A stretch of DNA of 64,000 bases from Monomorium pharaonis (Eukaryota; Arthropoda; Insecta; Hymenoptera; Formicidae). Positions 40,066 through 56,214 of the stretch are shown here, one piece after another. The position numbers and the translations under genes are program-made. Below the pieces are notes generated by a model. That model ran no database searches. It was not told the DNA's origin and worked only from the letters and a program-made list of their open reading frames with translations. Numbering within the stretch: the stretch's first letter is position 1; each line of letters opens with the position of its first letter. Location: positions 22,275,464 through 22,339,463 of the forward strand of contig NC_050471.1 in assembly GCF_013373865.1 (NCBI RefSeq), in the 5' to 3' direction.

Positions 40066-41578
40066 TTGTCGCTTTATTTTTGACACAACAAATTAATTCA
40101 AGGCATTTTTTCCTATCTTTACATTCACTTAAAATTCTGTCTGATCAAGTTCTAATCTAAAAGATACAATTATTTAAAAAACTAATCACATTAGTTTTTC
40201 TGAGTCTAAGCTCTATTTTGTAATCCAGAAGTGACGACATGGTCTGTAATTAAATTACCTGCATTTTGTTGCATGTGTTTTGTCGGGGGGGGCCAGAAAA
40301 ATTTGCAGGAGCAATTACTACGAAACACCGTTGCTTGTAGAATAATGTACCAATTTAGTGTATACAAAGTGATGCGGCGCGATTATACCGCAGATTGGTG
40401 CAACAATAACGAAAATGAGTTAATTAGCAACATTAATGCGGCATCGTCGACTCCAAATTGTTCGCTGGACAATAATTCGTCCACCATAATCGGGTTACGA
40501 TGCGTGCTGGGTATCATACTGATCATAGTGATCGCGAGGGGCGTCTCACACATCACGTTACACTATTTTAACTCGCATGAATTATTTTCGACGTTTAATC
40601 CGTGCAAAATGTGCGAACATCATTTTTATGGTCAATTACAAGCGTTAGTTTTGAGTTTCAGCGTTTACATTAGAAACATTTATGAAAAGTGCACACTCGT
40701 TATACATTACAATATCTTGCAGTAATTTATACGTAAAAACTTATATAAATAACATGAAATTGCATACAAAACGTTATACATGTGTAAGGGCGGAAATTTT
40801 GTTTGAGTATCCTTTGTTTCGAAAGAATACTAAGCTATTTGAGTTTATGTCGTTTGTTGTTGAACAAGTCTGAATTATTGTTAGCCAATTTACTGATATG
40901 ACAAATGTATCTTTTATGTGGATAAAACACAGAAAAGTGGAAACGTCAAAAGGAACAGAAGGGAAAAGAAGGGAAATATATTTCTCTCTGATCCTCAAAT
41001 TACCAAATTACACAACTCAAGCTCGGATTCTCTTATCTCTAGACGAGACTTTCACGAGTGAGCTCCGTTTGAAACGTCATTTAAAGTTCCCCGTTACGAG
41101 GACAAGTCACAGCATGTGACCCGACCCTCGTGAAACACGCAGGATTTAAGGATCTGAAGATCTTGTAAGTAGCCGGGAGCTACAAAGACGGTGAAATCCG
41201 TCTTTGAATTTTGGATCCATTTGTAGTATAGAAAATCGAAGAAAAATTTTATGCAGAGAAGGAAAAATTCAAGCGAGAGAACTCAAGCAAAAATGTAAAC
41301 AATCTATTATAGGATCTGATAGATGACATGATGTGTGAGCTGGGATCTTCAGCAAGTTGAAATTTAAAAATCATCTCTTATACAAGCTGTAAAAAGTTAT
41401 AAAAGAAAGAAGAAAAGGAATTCTTTCGAATCAAAAAGCAAACGATAAACAAAATATATACAAAATTGTAAATGACTTTTTTTAATTGTCTGAAAAATCT
41501 GATTTAGCCTCTCTCAACAAAAGGCCAGTTTTAGATCTCTTGATTCAACTGTACTGAATGATTGCAATTAAAAATAAT

Positions 41579-41600
41579 CTATTACTGTTTCAGGTGAGTT
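41579..41600 (+). other. Ratchet-point-like juxtaposed splice sites
   Basis: A T-rich run ending TTACTGTTTCAG abuts GTGAGTT at 41593/41594. An acceptor and a donor therefore share one junction with no exon between. This is the layout of recursive-splice (ratchet) points known from long insect introns, where the consensus is Yn-NCAG|GTAAGT. Plus strand. If real, it means this DNA lies inside a very long intron of a plus-strand gene. Motif-level evidence only. Confidence 0.3.
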
Positions 41601-42471
41601 CCGTTACTGCGTATCGTGCGAAATGAATGCGTCAATGGACGAGATTTTGGCTTCATAAGAGAGGCTTTGATCGGCGCAACGTGAGTAAGAAGGCAAACAT
41701 TTGAGTAACATGAGATGAGGCTTCGGATTCGATAAACGCTTCATGGGGTCAGATCCATTAGCGTGACGCCGCTAAATTGCTGTAAACCGATATACTAGGG
41801 CACCCTAAACGTCACATTAATTAGCACTAATTGACGATTAAGTACGGCATACCCGCGCGAAAATTCTCATCGATCGCTGACATTGTTTTGCTAATTGACA
41901 ATAAATCCAAGTGCGTACGTACGATATATTTCCATTTCATAATTCAACCAGAACATACTTGAACTAGAAAAAGATCACCATTAATAATAATTTTGCAGCA
42001 ATATATCCCGTGTGTGAAATATATAAACGTAGAGTACCCATTGTTTTCGCAAAATGAGTGTTGTTTACGGTTACTACAGCTGTCTTTGTTTATCTACATC
42101 AGCGTTCGTACAAGTGCTGCATCAAAATGACAGGAATGTATTTGCGCGGGATATAATGCATGGTCGAATAGGAAATGACGCTATCCATTTCCGGCAACCG
42201 TGACGTTTAATCCAATGACACAGGGGAAATCTAGAATTCGTTTCTCTTTCACCGTCAAGCCGTCTGGCAAGATGGTATAATGAGAAATTCTGGAGAGTAT
42301 AAGTAATCGCCTCTCCTCTTTTCACATTTCTTTAACCAGACCGCCGAAGCAATTGCCTGCTTAGATAAGAAGATACAATTTTTAGCACTTTGCATTTTGT
42401 TTATTTTCACCGAGAAGATTGAAAAGAAAATTAAAAAATCTTATTGCTGCCGTCACATTTAAATATTTGTG

Positions 42472-42495
42472 TTATAATTAATACTTCAGGTAAGC
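42472..42495 (+). other. Second ratchet-point-like junction
   Basis: ATAATTAATACTTCAG is followed directly by GTAAGC at 42489/42490, again an acceptor fused to a donor on the plus strand. The pyrimidine tract is weaker than at 41593, but TTATAATTAAT upstream resembles a branch-point region. The two sites lie 896 bp apart. Confidence 0.25.
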
Positions 42496-43950
42496 TCTAG
42501 CTTGCCTACAGCATGGATTTAACAATCTCGGAAGGTTACCCTTTTATATGAAACTGAATAAAAGTATTTAACTAACGGTGCACAATATAATGCGCTTCTT
42601 CGACGTCGCGACGCCGCGCCGCGTCGCATCTTCTTTTCAAGTAGGCAGAGCATTAATGTCAACCCCGGGCATGAATGGAAGGTGTTACAAAAGCTTTCTT
42701 TTCGGCGGCTTTTAAAGCGCCTCTTGTCAAGGGGAATAGCCGATGTGACAAATTAGCCGCTTTGAAACTCGCGCGTTCGAATTAACTTCACGTAGTTAGG
42801 ATAGTTAGGGGCTTTACACGCTCGTGGATTTTACACATACACTAGAGCGTATACTTTTACTGGGAATTACACGCGGCGTTTGTGCAACGGATATACACCG
42901 GTTCGTTTTTCCGGCGTCAATTAGTCGCGAGATACAAATGCAAACAGAGCCTCGAGAACCATGGAAATTAATATACGCATTTAATTATTGCAGAATCACG
43001 ATAATTAACAATAAAAATTTATTATAAGTTATTAACTTAATAAGAATGATGACAACAGAAAGCAAAACGCATGATACTATCTAAATTTTGAGGATTTTTA
43101 GTTAAAATTTAGTTACAAACTAAGTGGAATTGCGAGAAATACGTGTGTGCGTGTACGCGAACATCGTAAATAATTATTGCTCTAATTAATGTCAAGATAT
43201 TATTACATGTATAATTAATAGTAATTAATTAATAGTAATCAATAGTAATCTACCATTAGCGCAGTCTAATGGCGGAGAAGAAATATAATAATAATTTATA
43301 AAGAGCAAAAGCGAACAAAGGAAATAAGATGTAAAAGGGCATGACACAAAAGTTTTTACATTTTTCCCTAATTAAATTGAGATTTAATTAGAGGTCAAAG
43401 TGTGTCACGAAGAAAAAAAGAGGGTGTTCCTTTTCTCTTACATAAAACCCCCGTGAGAAGCGGGTTCTCGCGAACGGACGGCTGCAGGGCCTGGAACGCG
43501 AGCGAACGGCGGGAAAGTAATAAACGGCGGGTAAACGCGATGATGCGGCGAAATTTATTCATAAGCAAACTTTGGCCGTTGTCGTTCTCGGCGGAAGGAA
43601 CACTCGTAGATGGTTGGTCGAAACTTTCTCTCGGCCGGGGCCGAAGTGCTTTTCAGAAAGTTCTCTCCGCTACATCGCGCCGATATTTCGTCAAGAGCAA
43701 CGTATCGATAAATGACACGAGAGCTCGTCCGAGGCCCGCCCGTCCGCTATTTCCTGTCCTTTCTTTGACGCGATGTTCCGCGACGTGATACACGACGTTC
43801 CCGGGAACTTGTACGTCACCGGGCAAAGAATATATTCCTCCGGGAATTCGAAACAGAAGTCACCCCAGGGAAAACTCAATAAAACAGGAAACGCTTCTTC
43901 TTATTTATGATGCGCATCTAGATTTTAATCAAATTTACATATAATACGTA

Positions 43951-44320
43951 CAGGGTGTCCTGTAAACCTTCCGTCAACGTTTACAAGCAGGTAGAGCGCA
44001 TTAAACTGAACAGAAAAGTCTTTTACTGTTTTGCAATTTTCGTAATAGTTAATGAGTTATTGATTACACAGATACACAAAAAAGTGGTGTTTTTTTTAAT
44101 TAGGACAAAATAAGCAATTCTGACCTTGGATTTGAATTCAGCGAAATACATAAGGATTGACTAGTCTGGTCCGCCGGACCAACCACTTTTTTTATGTGCC
44201 TGTGTAATCAACAACTTATTAACTATTGCGAAAATTGCAAAACGGTAAAGGACTTTTCTGTTCAGTTTAATGCGCTCCACCTGCTGGTAAACGTTGACAG
44301 AAGGTTTACAGGACACCCTG
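43951..44320. mobile_element. Fold-back MITE, 370 bp, TA-flanked
   Basis: Long inverted arms at 43951-44088 and 44182-44320 are near-complementary over about 138 bp. The outer ends are CAGGGTGTCCTGTAAACCTT and its complement. Both ends abut TA (43949-43950 and 44321-44322), consistent with a TA target duplication as in Tc1/mariner-type MITEs. Other TA-duplicating superfamilies cannot be excluded. The loop holds a small palindrome, TGGTCCGCCGGACCA (44167-44181). There is no transposase. The 81-codon plus frame starting at 44194 is arm sequence, not a gene. Confidence 0.85.
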
Positions 44321-44433
44321 TATATTACATGATAGATTCTTATATTACGGGAAAAATATTTATATGTTACAATATATTTAGAATATTACACGCTTATTTA
44401 ATTTTATTATTTATCAAAAAAGCAAGTGTATTA

Positions 44434-44441
44434 CTATAGAG
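44434..44441. repeat. 8-bp target-site duplication, left copy
   Basis: CTATAGAG directly precedes the hAT element and is repeated exactly at 44693-44700. Confidence 0.9.
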
Positions 44442-44692
44442 CAGTGGTTCCCAACCTTTGTTCGACCAGAGACCGCTAGTACTTTTTTGTTCGGTGCAGG
44501 GACCCCCCAAGGTTCAAAATAAACATTCCGAGAATTTGAAAATTAATTTTAATCATAACTTTTAGTTAACATTAAACTTAGAATAAGATTTGAATATATT
44601 TTTATAATAGAGAACTTTTAATTGAAAATCAATGTGACTTTATTTTGCGGACCTTAATTTAGTTCTCGCGGACCACTGGTTGGGAATCCCTG
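44442..44692. mobile_element. Non-autonomous hAT MITE, 251 bp
   Basis: The left end CAGTGGTTCCCAACC and right end GGTTGGGAATCCCTG are imperfect inverted repeats of about 15 bp, and exact 8-bp CTATAGAG duplications flank them. Subterminal sequence (GGGACCCCCC on the left, CGCGGACCACTGG on the right) is typical of widespread animal hAT MITEs of the CAGTGGTTC type. It has no coding capacity. It lies only 121 bp from the fold-back MITE at 43951-44320, so this spot took two independent insertions. Confidence 0.92.
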
Positions 44693-44700
44693 CTATAGAG
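44693..44700. repeat. 8-bp target-site duplication, right copy
   Basis: CTATAGAG directly follows the right end of the hAT MITE and matches 44434-44441 exactly. Confidence 0.9.
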
Positions 44701-46761
44701 CGACTCTTTTTTCTTTTATTGCCAAGTTTATTGAATGTCATTAGCGATGACTTTAATACACATGTTACGAAATATGTGAAATTACGTATTTCCTCAATCT
44801 CGTCTTGTCGATCGGAGAGATGATCCAGGTCAAAGATCCGCGCAAAGCAACAAACAACCCGTGCCTCAACCGAGGGAAAGGGACTGACCGGCCGACAACT
44901 GCAGCGGTGCAGTTGCATCGGAGATGCGCCGAGACCGCGCAATTTCGTGGATACGACGGGGTCATGCATTATCGGTTAGCGGTGCAGCCAACGTTACACG
45001 GTGCTGACCGTATCGCATTTCGATAAAACAAAGACAAGTGGCCGGCCCGGCCTGGCCAAGTGACCGATGGCCGTCGTGTGCAGTCAGGCGCCGTCGAGGG
45101 AGGGTGTACCGTGCCTGGGAAGGGTTGCAGCCACGAGGGCTACAAATGCCCGGCATTCCCTCCGATTGTCACGAAATCCTCTCCTCTCTCCGTCCCGCTC
45201 CAACGCACATTTCGATTGATACACCATAATTGATTACATTTATCTTTTATGGGATTGCGAAGTGGCGAATTAATCAGGTTTATAATTATCAATTATTACA
45301 ACAATGATATTATTATATAGAATTATTATATACATAATGCATAATAGCGTATAATATTATTGCAACGTTGATGCAATGTGTCACATTCTATATACGAAAT
45401 AATGTAACATTTTATCTAATGAAGGAATTAACCGTCATTATAAAATAATTATTATTCCTCGTTCATTATTCTTTATTTAATTCAAAAACACCACTTAACT
45501 CTTTTATTGAAAAACGTTATATTAAAATGCAATTTATTACTCGCAATAACATAATACGTTTTTATTAAAAAATTATACAATTTAAAATATTAATTCTGTT
45601 TTAGTACAGCAATAGTAATATAATTCTCACTCTAAACAGGTTTATGAAAGAATATTATTAACTATTATCTTTTAAATTATTTTACAGATATTATTATTAT
45701 CGTATACATACGCTATTATGATTTGCCACAAAGAAAATGACCCGGCTAAATAGTCGAATCTTCGAAGGTCCTGTTTCACGTACGCGAAGTATGATGATGG
45801 CGAATTTATTAGCGTATGCAGCAAAGCAATGACGTTTGCAGCTTCGCACGCGTAACAATCGCTGCCTTGGGCATTCGGCTGCCGTACAGGAGAAGCCGAG
45901 AGCGTTAATCGAAATCATAGCGAAACGACGCACGTATTGCGCCAACAATAGGTGAATTTAGTCTGATTAAATGCGAGAGATAATTGCGAGAGATACCGGG
46001 GGCCATCATGGCGGCGCGGACCGGGATCGATGTGCCAGTAATTATACCTTACAGACGATACGCCGCCGCTTCGCTGCAGCTTTATGATTTCATTTGCATG
46101 TCAATGGCAACTTTGCTGCAGGATCTGGGACCGGGACTAAATCTTAAGCCTTTAACACCCCGTGTGTCGAACGATTGCGCCAACTTGTTTTTGTATGTAA
46201 TTCGTGGCTCAATTGATTTGCAAGCTAATCTTCATGTAATTTGTATTTTCTACTTGTTTACAAAAATATATGCTCGGGGTTGAAGCCGTCAGATAATGAA
46301 TTGGAATATTCTGGAATACTCTTGCATTCGCTTTTAATGTAATTTTAAAAATATCCAATAAATATTTTTTTGTTTCGCGTCGTCTCGTAAAATAAACAAA
46401 ATATGTTTATAATTATATCTACAATTAGGTTAATCCCTTTTTAGCACATTCTTAAAAAGTTCTTCACCTAACCTGATCCCTTTTTCAATTTTCTTGATAT
46501 CGTAATAACTTTAAACTTCGTCATCTTAACAGGCATCTCTGGAGATGTGAGGATAAATTGAAAAGTGGGGGGGGATCAAATTATCAAGTTTTGAAATAAT
46601 TTTGCCTTTGGGTTGTCAGTCTGAAGAATTAGCAGTGATTAAATGACAGCGATGGATCGATGGCCGCGTAAAATCAGCAGAGCCAATTGCGTCCGCCGTA
46701 ATGGCAGTTAAGACCCGTAAATCGTTCGAAGTAAAGTCATCAAGTAAACGATAAATCTTAC

Positions 46762-46764
<3 letters not shown>

Positions 46765-46797
<33 letters not shown>
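46765..46797. repeat. (AT)n microsatellite
   Basis: An uninterrupted AT dinucleotide run of about 16 units. Confidence 0.95.
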
Positions 46798-46799
<2 letters not shown>

Positions 46800-46849
46800 T
46801 GCTCTCTCCGGACAAGCCGCCAGTATCGTATTCCAAACGAAGCATGCTA

Positions 46850-46861
46850 CCCCCCCCCCCC
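46850..46861 (+). repeat. 12-C homopolymer
   Basis: Twelve consecutive C residues, the counterpart of the G run at 14153-14167 and likely length-variable. Confidence 0.9.
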
Positions 46862-47434
46862 GTGTAAATTAATCTCACCGTATAATTAATTATTCAGTTA
46901 TCACGCGACAACTATCCCGAGGGAGAATAGGCCGAACCTGTCCGAGTTCATCGTTCACTTGACTGCCGACGTGCATAACGCTATTACACTGTAACTGCGT
47001 GCGTCCGTTCGCGAACGAGGATATTGGACCAATACGTTTACTCATGTCGAGCCTGAAGATGTTTGACATATTGACCATGCCAACTATTTATGGCCTTCAA
47101 TTTTACCTCGAGAGATTTCAATTCCGCGGCGACAATCGAGCAACATAAATTTATACAAGTTTAATTGCTTTGAAAAAGTTTTAGAAAGTTAAACACCTGG
47201 AAATATAAATCAGTAATTTTCAAAATTAAAAACGTTAAAAAGTTAACTAACATATTAAATAATTTTTGTCATTTTTTGCAATAAAACGACAATATTTTAT
47301 TTTTGCATAAATTTTAAATTTTTTGGTTTTTAGCTTTTTTCTGTTTACATTTTGCAGAAAAATAGAAAATAATATAAAAGAAATATAATAAAATAAATAT
47401 GGCAAGTGATACTTTATTTTTAATTGAATATAAT

Positions 47435-47450
47435 TGTGTGTGTGTGTGTG
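47435..47450. repeat. (TG)8 microsatellite
   Basis: Eight TG units followed by TACGTGTGTA. Short simple-sequence repeat. Confidence 0.9.
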
Positions 47451-48217
47451 TACGTGTGTATAAGTTTCATTTAATATAATTTTATTTAATAACAATATAA
47501 CAATATAATTTTGTTTTAATGAGTAAAAGTATTAAATATTGCAGAGAGGCGTACATTTACATTAAATGCTTCTATTAATTTATATATATAATAATAAGTT
47601 TACATTTTAAAATAATTTTTTTAAATATATCCTTTTAAATCCAAATTTTGATAAAATACACCGTAAATATACAATGGATTATACAATTTCCAATGGAATT
47701 GCAAACTTCCATTGAGGCAGAAAACTGGTTTTAACTTGTCATATCTCGGAAAGCGGAGGATTAAGAGATACAAACGAATACAGAAATCCCTTTTTTAATA
47801 TTAGAAAAATGTTTTAGTAAAATGTAGTTTAAAAGGGCATATCACCTTTATAGGGATTTGTGGATTTATAAAGATTTATTTGTCCTGTTATTTTACTTCT
47901 TTTATCCTACATTACGCTTATCATAAAAAAAATTCTTGCCTTTATATTTTAAAATCTATATTTACTAGAAATTTTTTAGTTTTATAATATTTAGAATAAA
48001 TAAAATATAACTTTTAGAATAAAAGAAAAATGTATTTACTTTAGATATTTTGAACTTTTGGCTCTAATTTTTTTATTTACAGACTTGGAGTTGAATTTTC
48101 AGTCTTTGCAATTACACAGCTATATCTTCTTATTCATTCCAGCATATCCTCTACTTAGAGTTTCTTAGATCTCGTGTAAACTTTTCAATTTTTACATTCC
48201 TCTTTTTATAGTCAATA

Positions 48218-48439
48218 CACTGAGAAAAAAAAATAGATTCAAATAAATATTTCTTGGAATAGTGCTAATAACATTATTTTATAGAAAATCAATAATATTC
48301 ATTTAAAACAAGTACTAGTTTTCTATAATTTAAAAAATATTACTTGTTTGAAATAAATATTATTGATTTTCTATAAAATATGTTATCAGAAGAATTCAAA
48401 GAAATATTTATTTGTATCTAGCAATTTTTTTTCTCAGTG
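48218..48439. mobile_element. TA-flanked MITE, 222 bp
   Basis: The ends CACTGAGAAAA and its complement TTTTCTCAGTG are exact inverted repeats, each next to TA (48216-48217 and 48440-48441). Inside, long AT-rich arms also pair: AGAAAATCAATAATATT on the left matches AATATTATTGATTTTCT on the right. Nearly the whole element can fold into one hairpin. TA flanks and a hairpin body point to a mariner-type MITE, but this is an inference without a known family member. It has no coding capacity. Confidence 0.85.
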
Positions 48440-48577
48440 TACCTATATTCTTTCTTTTTGACATATTTCATTCATGGACTTTTATATTATCGACAATTTA
48501 ATTTAAGATTTCAATCTGCAAATCATTTTGTAGCTCGAATAGAAACTGCGTCATGTCAGAATATAGCTTTTACTTCG

Positions 48578-52780
<4,203 letters not shown>

Positions 52781-53804
52781 AAACATGGAGTCGGCTCTTG
52801 CCTTAAAGTTATTGCGATATGCAAATAGCGACATCCGGCCTGGCGGCAGACGATAATGCGGGGTGTCGGGTGAGCTCGCGTAAAAATTATTATTTCCTGA
52901 TTACGGCCGAGTCTGAATTTTAATTAAAGGCCCGATGGCGCGGCGATTCATTATGCAGAATGAAATATGCATTGTATATACTGACTGCCGCACGAACGTC
53001 TAGAATTTATCGCCAAGTCGGCGACGAACGCTGAGGCGCAAGACATTGCAAATTGCATTTTGTACAGTGTACTCGCTCCCGTACCTCGTTATCATTGTAC
53101 GCGAATTTTATTGCGGCAACTTTGCCGCGGCGCAGTAATATCTTGTCACGCGTCACATTCCGAAATATTTATGTATCACGAGATAAGTAATTAGTAATTC
53201 GTGCTATATAATCGTTATCTATTATAAATATATAGTCATACAAAAAAACCAAGTTTCGTTTAAACGTCAGAAAATTTAGATACAGTTTATGCCCAATAAA
53301 ATTATAGAACCGCATCCAGCTAAATTTCTACTACACTACAATAAATTTATTCGTGTAAATTTTTTTCAGCTCCCTTTTAATTATTAACAATTTTTATTCG
53401 TTTTATTATTATTATACTTACACTATTTTCCTCTCTTTTCGCGTCTATGGCATACACGTGCTTGCGCGTCCAATAAAGTCAACGTAAAAGAAGTTTGCAG
53501 CGGGGTAGGATTTGCGGTAAAAGTGAAAGTGATTTGGAGTCGGGCAAGGGCTTTATGAAAGCAAGTGAAAGTGTTTTGGACTCAGGTAGGAACCGTAGGG
53601 TTGGCTGGGAGTTGGCTGAATCGTGAGGGGCTTATGACCCAATTAAAGCCCTCTCTCCGTCTCCATCCCTCTTCAAAGTAACCTTCGTTACACTGTTACC
53701 AGCGTATCTCTTATTGCTCGAGTATTCTATATCTCATTTCTGCTTCGTCATCTTACTTTTGAATAACGTTTAATTTCCCGTCAATAATTATATTTCTTTA
53801 GGGG

Positions 53805-53825
53805 TTTTTTTTTTTTTTTTTTTTT
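53805..53825 (+). repeat. T21 homopolymer
   Basis: Twenty-one consecutive T residues following GGGG. A plain homopolymer. No retroposed body is visible on the minus strand beside it. Confidence 0.9.
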
Positions 53826-54405
53826 ACATTTTCAAGTTACGATAAGAAATCCATTTAAGGATTTATTTCTTCAAAGTGACACGTTTCCACCATTAAATGT
53901 CAATTTACACGACGGAGCGTTCTACACTGTCCTCCATGAGCCTTTATTGAACGTCAACGAATGACAGCGTTATCCAACTTGTGAAGTGTTGCAATTTCGT
54001 GTGAGCAATAGGAAACTCCATTTCCAGAGGTTTCCTCTCTAGCCGGGTATCACATATAGATTACAATTTGAACAACAGAGAATCATGTACCGTACCGGTG
54101 GGTTTTTGCCGAACGTCAACGGGGCGACACCATTAATTGGCCGTGGCCGATGTCTCTGTCACTAACGATGATTAGCTATACAGGGCGGTGTAATACGAGC
54201 AGATAGCACGGGGGCACGAACATTAGTACACGTTACCGTGCAATGGGACTCGGAACCACTACAAGCTGTTGCCGAATTACACCAACGGCAATCCCGCTGA
54301 CCATCAGACCGTGCGAGCGAGCGCAGTTAGACAAATTATGTTGGTACGTGCTCGTGTTGTCGCGCTCTGCCCCCTCCCCCTTTTGCGTCCGCCCGCGCGC
54401 ACCGA

Positions 54406-54429
54406 CCCTCCCCTCCCCCACACCGGCCC
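54406..54429 (-). other. Predicted G-quadruplex motif (minus strand)
   Basis: Plus-strand C-runs of 3, 4, 5 and 3 bases are separated by loops of 1, 1 and 7 bases, so the minus strand fits G3+N1-7. It lies in a wider C-rich stretch beginning near 54370. Confidence 0.6.
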
Positions 54430-56206
54430 GGGTTAATGCGGATTTCACGCAAAATTTAATCCCTCCCCAACCTAAACAAAGCTGATGTCGAAATACGTTT
54501 GGGCGCTGCCGAACCGAAACTGCTCTTTTTTTTTATATATGCGATGCATCTTGCGAAAAATCATACACTTCCGAGCAAATTAGTGCCCCGGCTGTTCGAT
54601 TTAATGATCAATAGTTTCATAGCCCTCTCGGAAATTAGAATTTCCCTGCTCCATGATTTATATATCAATAAATTTCCAAGTTTACGTCTGCGAATCGAAA
54701 GTAATTTTCATCCTGTCGTATCTCGTCGTTAAGTTTTGCTTTGATATTTGAATGCCGGGGGAATACTTTATACTTTCTAATAAGCAATCATCAGGAAATA
54801 CATAACTTGGGTAAAATCAACACGCGAGCAAACGAACTCGCAAGTTTTGGATGTTCCTCGAGGTTTAACCGTTCGTTCGAATCTACAAATCCCAATCCCC
54901 GGCAGTTATCGCTTTGAAGTTCCTTAAGTTTATGGTTCGGCGTAAAATCGTAACCCGGAGCTATCTGTATACCATATACCCGGCGCGCGCTTTTATGAAG
55001 GAATAACTGCCCGGACCTCGGCGAATCAATACGTCGTAACCGCCTGCTAGATAAAGATGGTAAATGATGGCAGGAATAAATAACGTCTCTCGAAAGATAA
55101 ACTGCAGTCGCGAAAATTTGAAATTTATTTATTCCTCAGCTCCTATAAATCTTCAAGTCTTCGCACATGTTGTTCCCACGCTAATGAATTTCTAGTTTCA
55201 CAGGGGAGTGATTTTCTAATTTGGAATTTATAATTAATTCCGGCTTCCTTCCACGTTCTGGAAATCGTCCCGATCCTTTCTGGATTGCCCCCATTATCCT
55301 CGGAAATCTGCGTAATTAATTAATTCATTAATTCCCAGTAATTTCCAGTAATCTTCCAAGTTGTTCGGCATGTTTTCCAACGTATCGTAATTTGCGATTC
55401 CCTAAATTAAATTCCCCATTCGTTGGATTTGCAATCTTAAAATTCTTCGAGGGCTTCATTCAAACTCGCGTGTACATTTGTCATCTCTTGCGTCCCCGAA
55501 AGATTTTGAACAGGCATCTCGGAATCGTTGAATCCACAAGTCGACCGACGAGACTCGCGTGGTAACCCGACGGATTATGTCGATCTGAGTGGCTGATACT
55601 ACGCGGTAGTTGTACTCGTAATTGTAGCTTGGTGGTTTTATTGCGGGAAGCAAGCACAAATCGCTGTGGGGGCTTGGCAAGCCCTTTCTTCCCTCGTCTT
55701 TCCCTACCTTTCTTCATCCCATTTCGCTGCCTCCTCGTTGCCAACCCTCTTTATTTCCCCTCTGCTCCTCAACGGTTTTATCGTCCTGTGCCACTTCCAG
55801 CGAAAGAGGATTGAGATTATCTGGAGCCGGCGCGGCATGGTCACGTACGAGACGTTCTTCTATCTGTTAATTATCTTTTAATTATCTTGTTTATCTTGGC
55901 GGCGACAACGCCACCCTCCCCCCCCCACGCTCTTTCCGCTGAGTATCGGCGAAATTTTCCCCTTAAAATAATTCCCGTGAGCAATACCCACGACAAAAAT
56001 GAATATGCATCGACCTGCAGGATGTTTGTGACCTGCCATGTAAACGTCGCCCGGGATGTTGTCCGATCGATGAGGTATAAGCTAGCTTCAAAACACGTGT
56101 CCAAACATGAAAAGCATACACATCTTTTACGAGCAAAAGTAAAGAAGGAGAAAATAAATTAATAAAAACTATGGAAATTTTATTAACTCTATGATCAAAC
56201 TGTGGA

Positions 56207-56214
56207 AATTTAAT
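56207..56214. repeat. 8-bp target-site duplication, left copy
   Basis: AATTTAAT directly precedes the hAT element and is repeated exactly at 57196-57203. Confidence 0.9.

Larger units (their letters stand above)
39287..43948. other. Gene-free stretch with two ratchet-like splice motifs
   Basis: No gene is supported. The 164-codon plus-strand frame at 40231-40725 is the longest on that strand. It has one hydrophobic stretch (about residues 92-105, rich in Ile and Leu) but no recognisable domain. The stretch also holds a diverged inverted repeat at 39905-40065, juxtaposed acceptor/donor motifs at 41593 and 42489, a small hairpin (CAAAGACGG/CCGTCTTTG) at 41188-41211, and CpG-rich patches at 39540-39800, 42600-42960 and 43400-43870. 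Confidence 0.6.
44701..48215. other. Gene-free stretch with simple repeats
   Basis: No gene is supported. A GC-richer patch at 44810-45230 carries short overlapping frames on both strands. AT-rich DNA covers 45230-45700 and 47120-48200. Simple repeats are an AT run at 46765-46797, a 12-C homopolymer at 46850-46861 and a TG run at 47435-47450. Nothing else stands out. Confidence 0.65.
52781..56206. other. Gene-free stretch, GC-richer on average
   Basis: No gene is supported. The block at 52790-53140 is of intermediate GC and free of simple repeats. It contains ATGCAAAT (52819) and ATTTTAATTAAA-type homeodomain-like sites, so it has the look of conserved non-coding DNA, which only comparison with other species could show. 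A 21-T homopolymer lies at 53805-53825. C-rich DNA at 54370-54430 holds a quadruplex-type motif. Overlapping frames at 55456-56162 on both strands are unremarkable. Confidence 0.6.

Noticed and set aside
40231..40725. 164-codon plus-strand frame with a hydrophobic stretch
   Set aside because: No family resemblance, no splice-site or promoter context, and a single Ile/Leu-rich run is common in random frames. A protein search would be needed to revive it.
44194..44439. 81-codon plus-strand frame
   Set aside because: It begins inside the right arm of the fold-back MITE at 43951-44320 and has no independent support.
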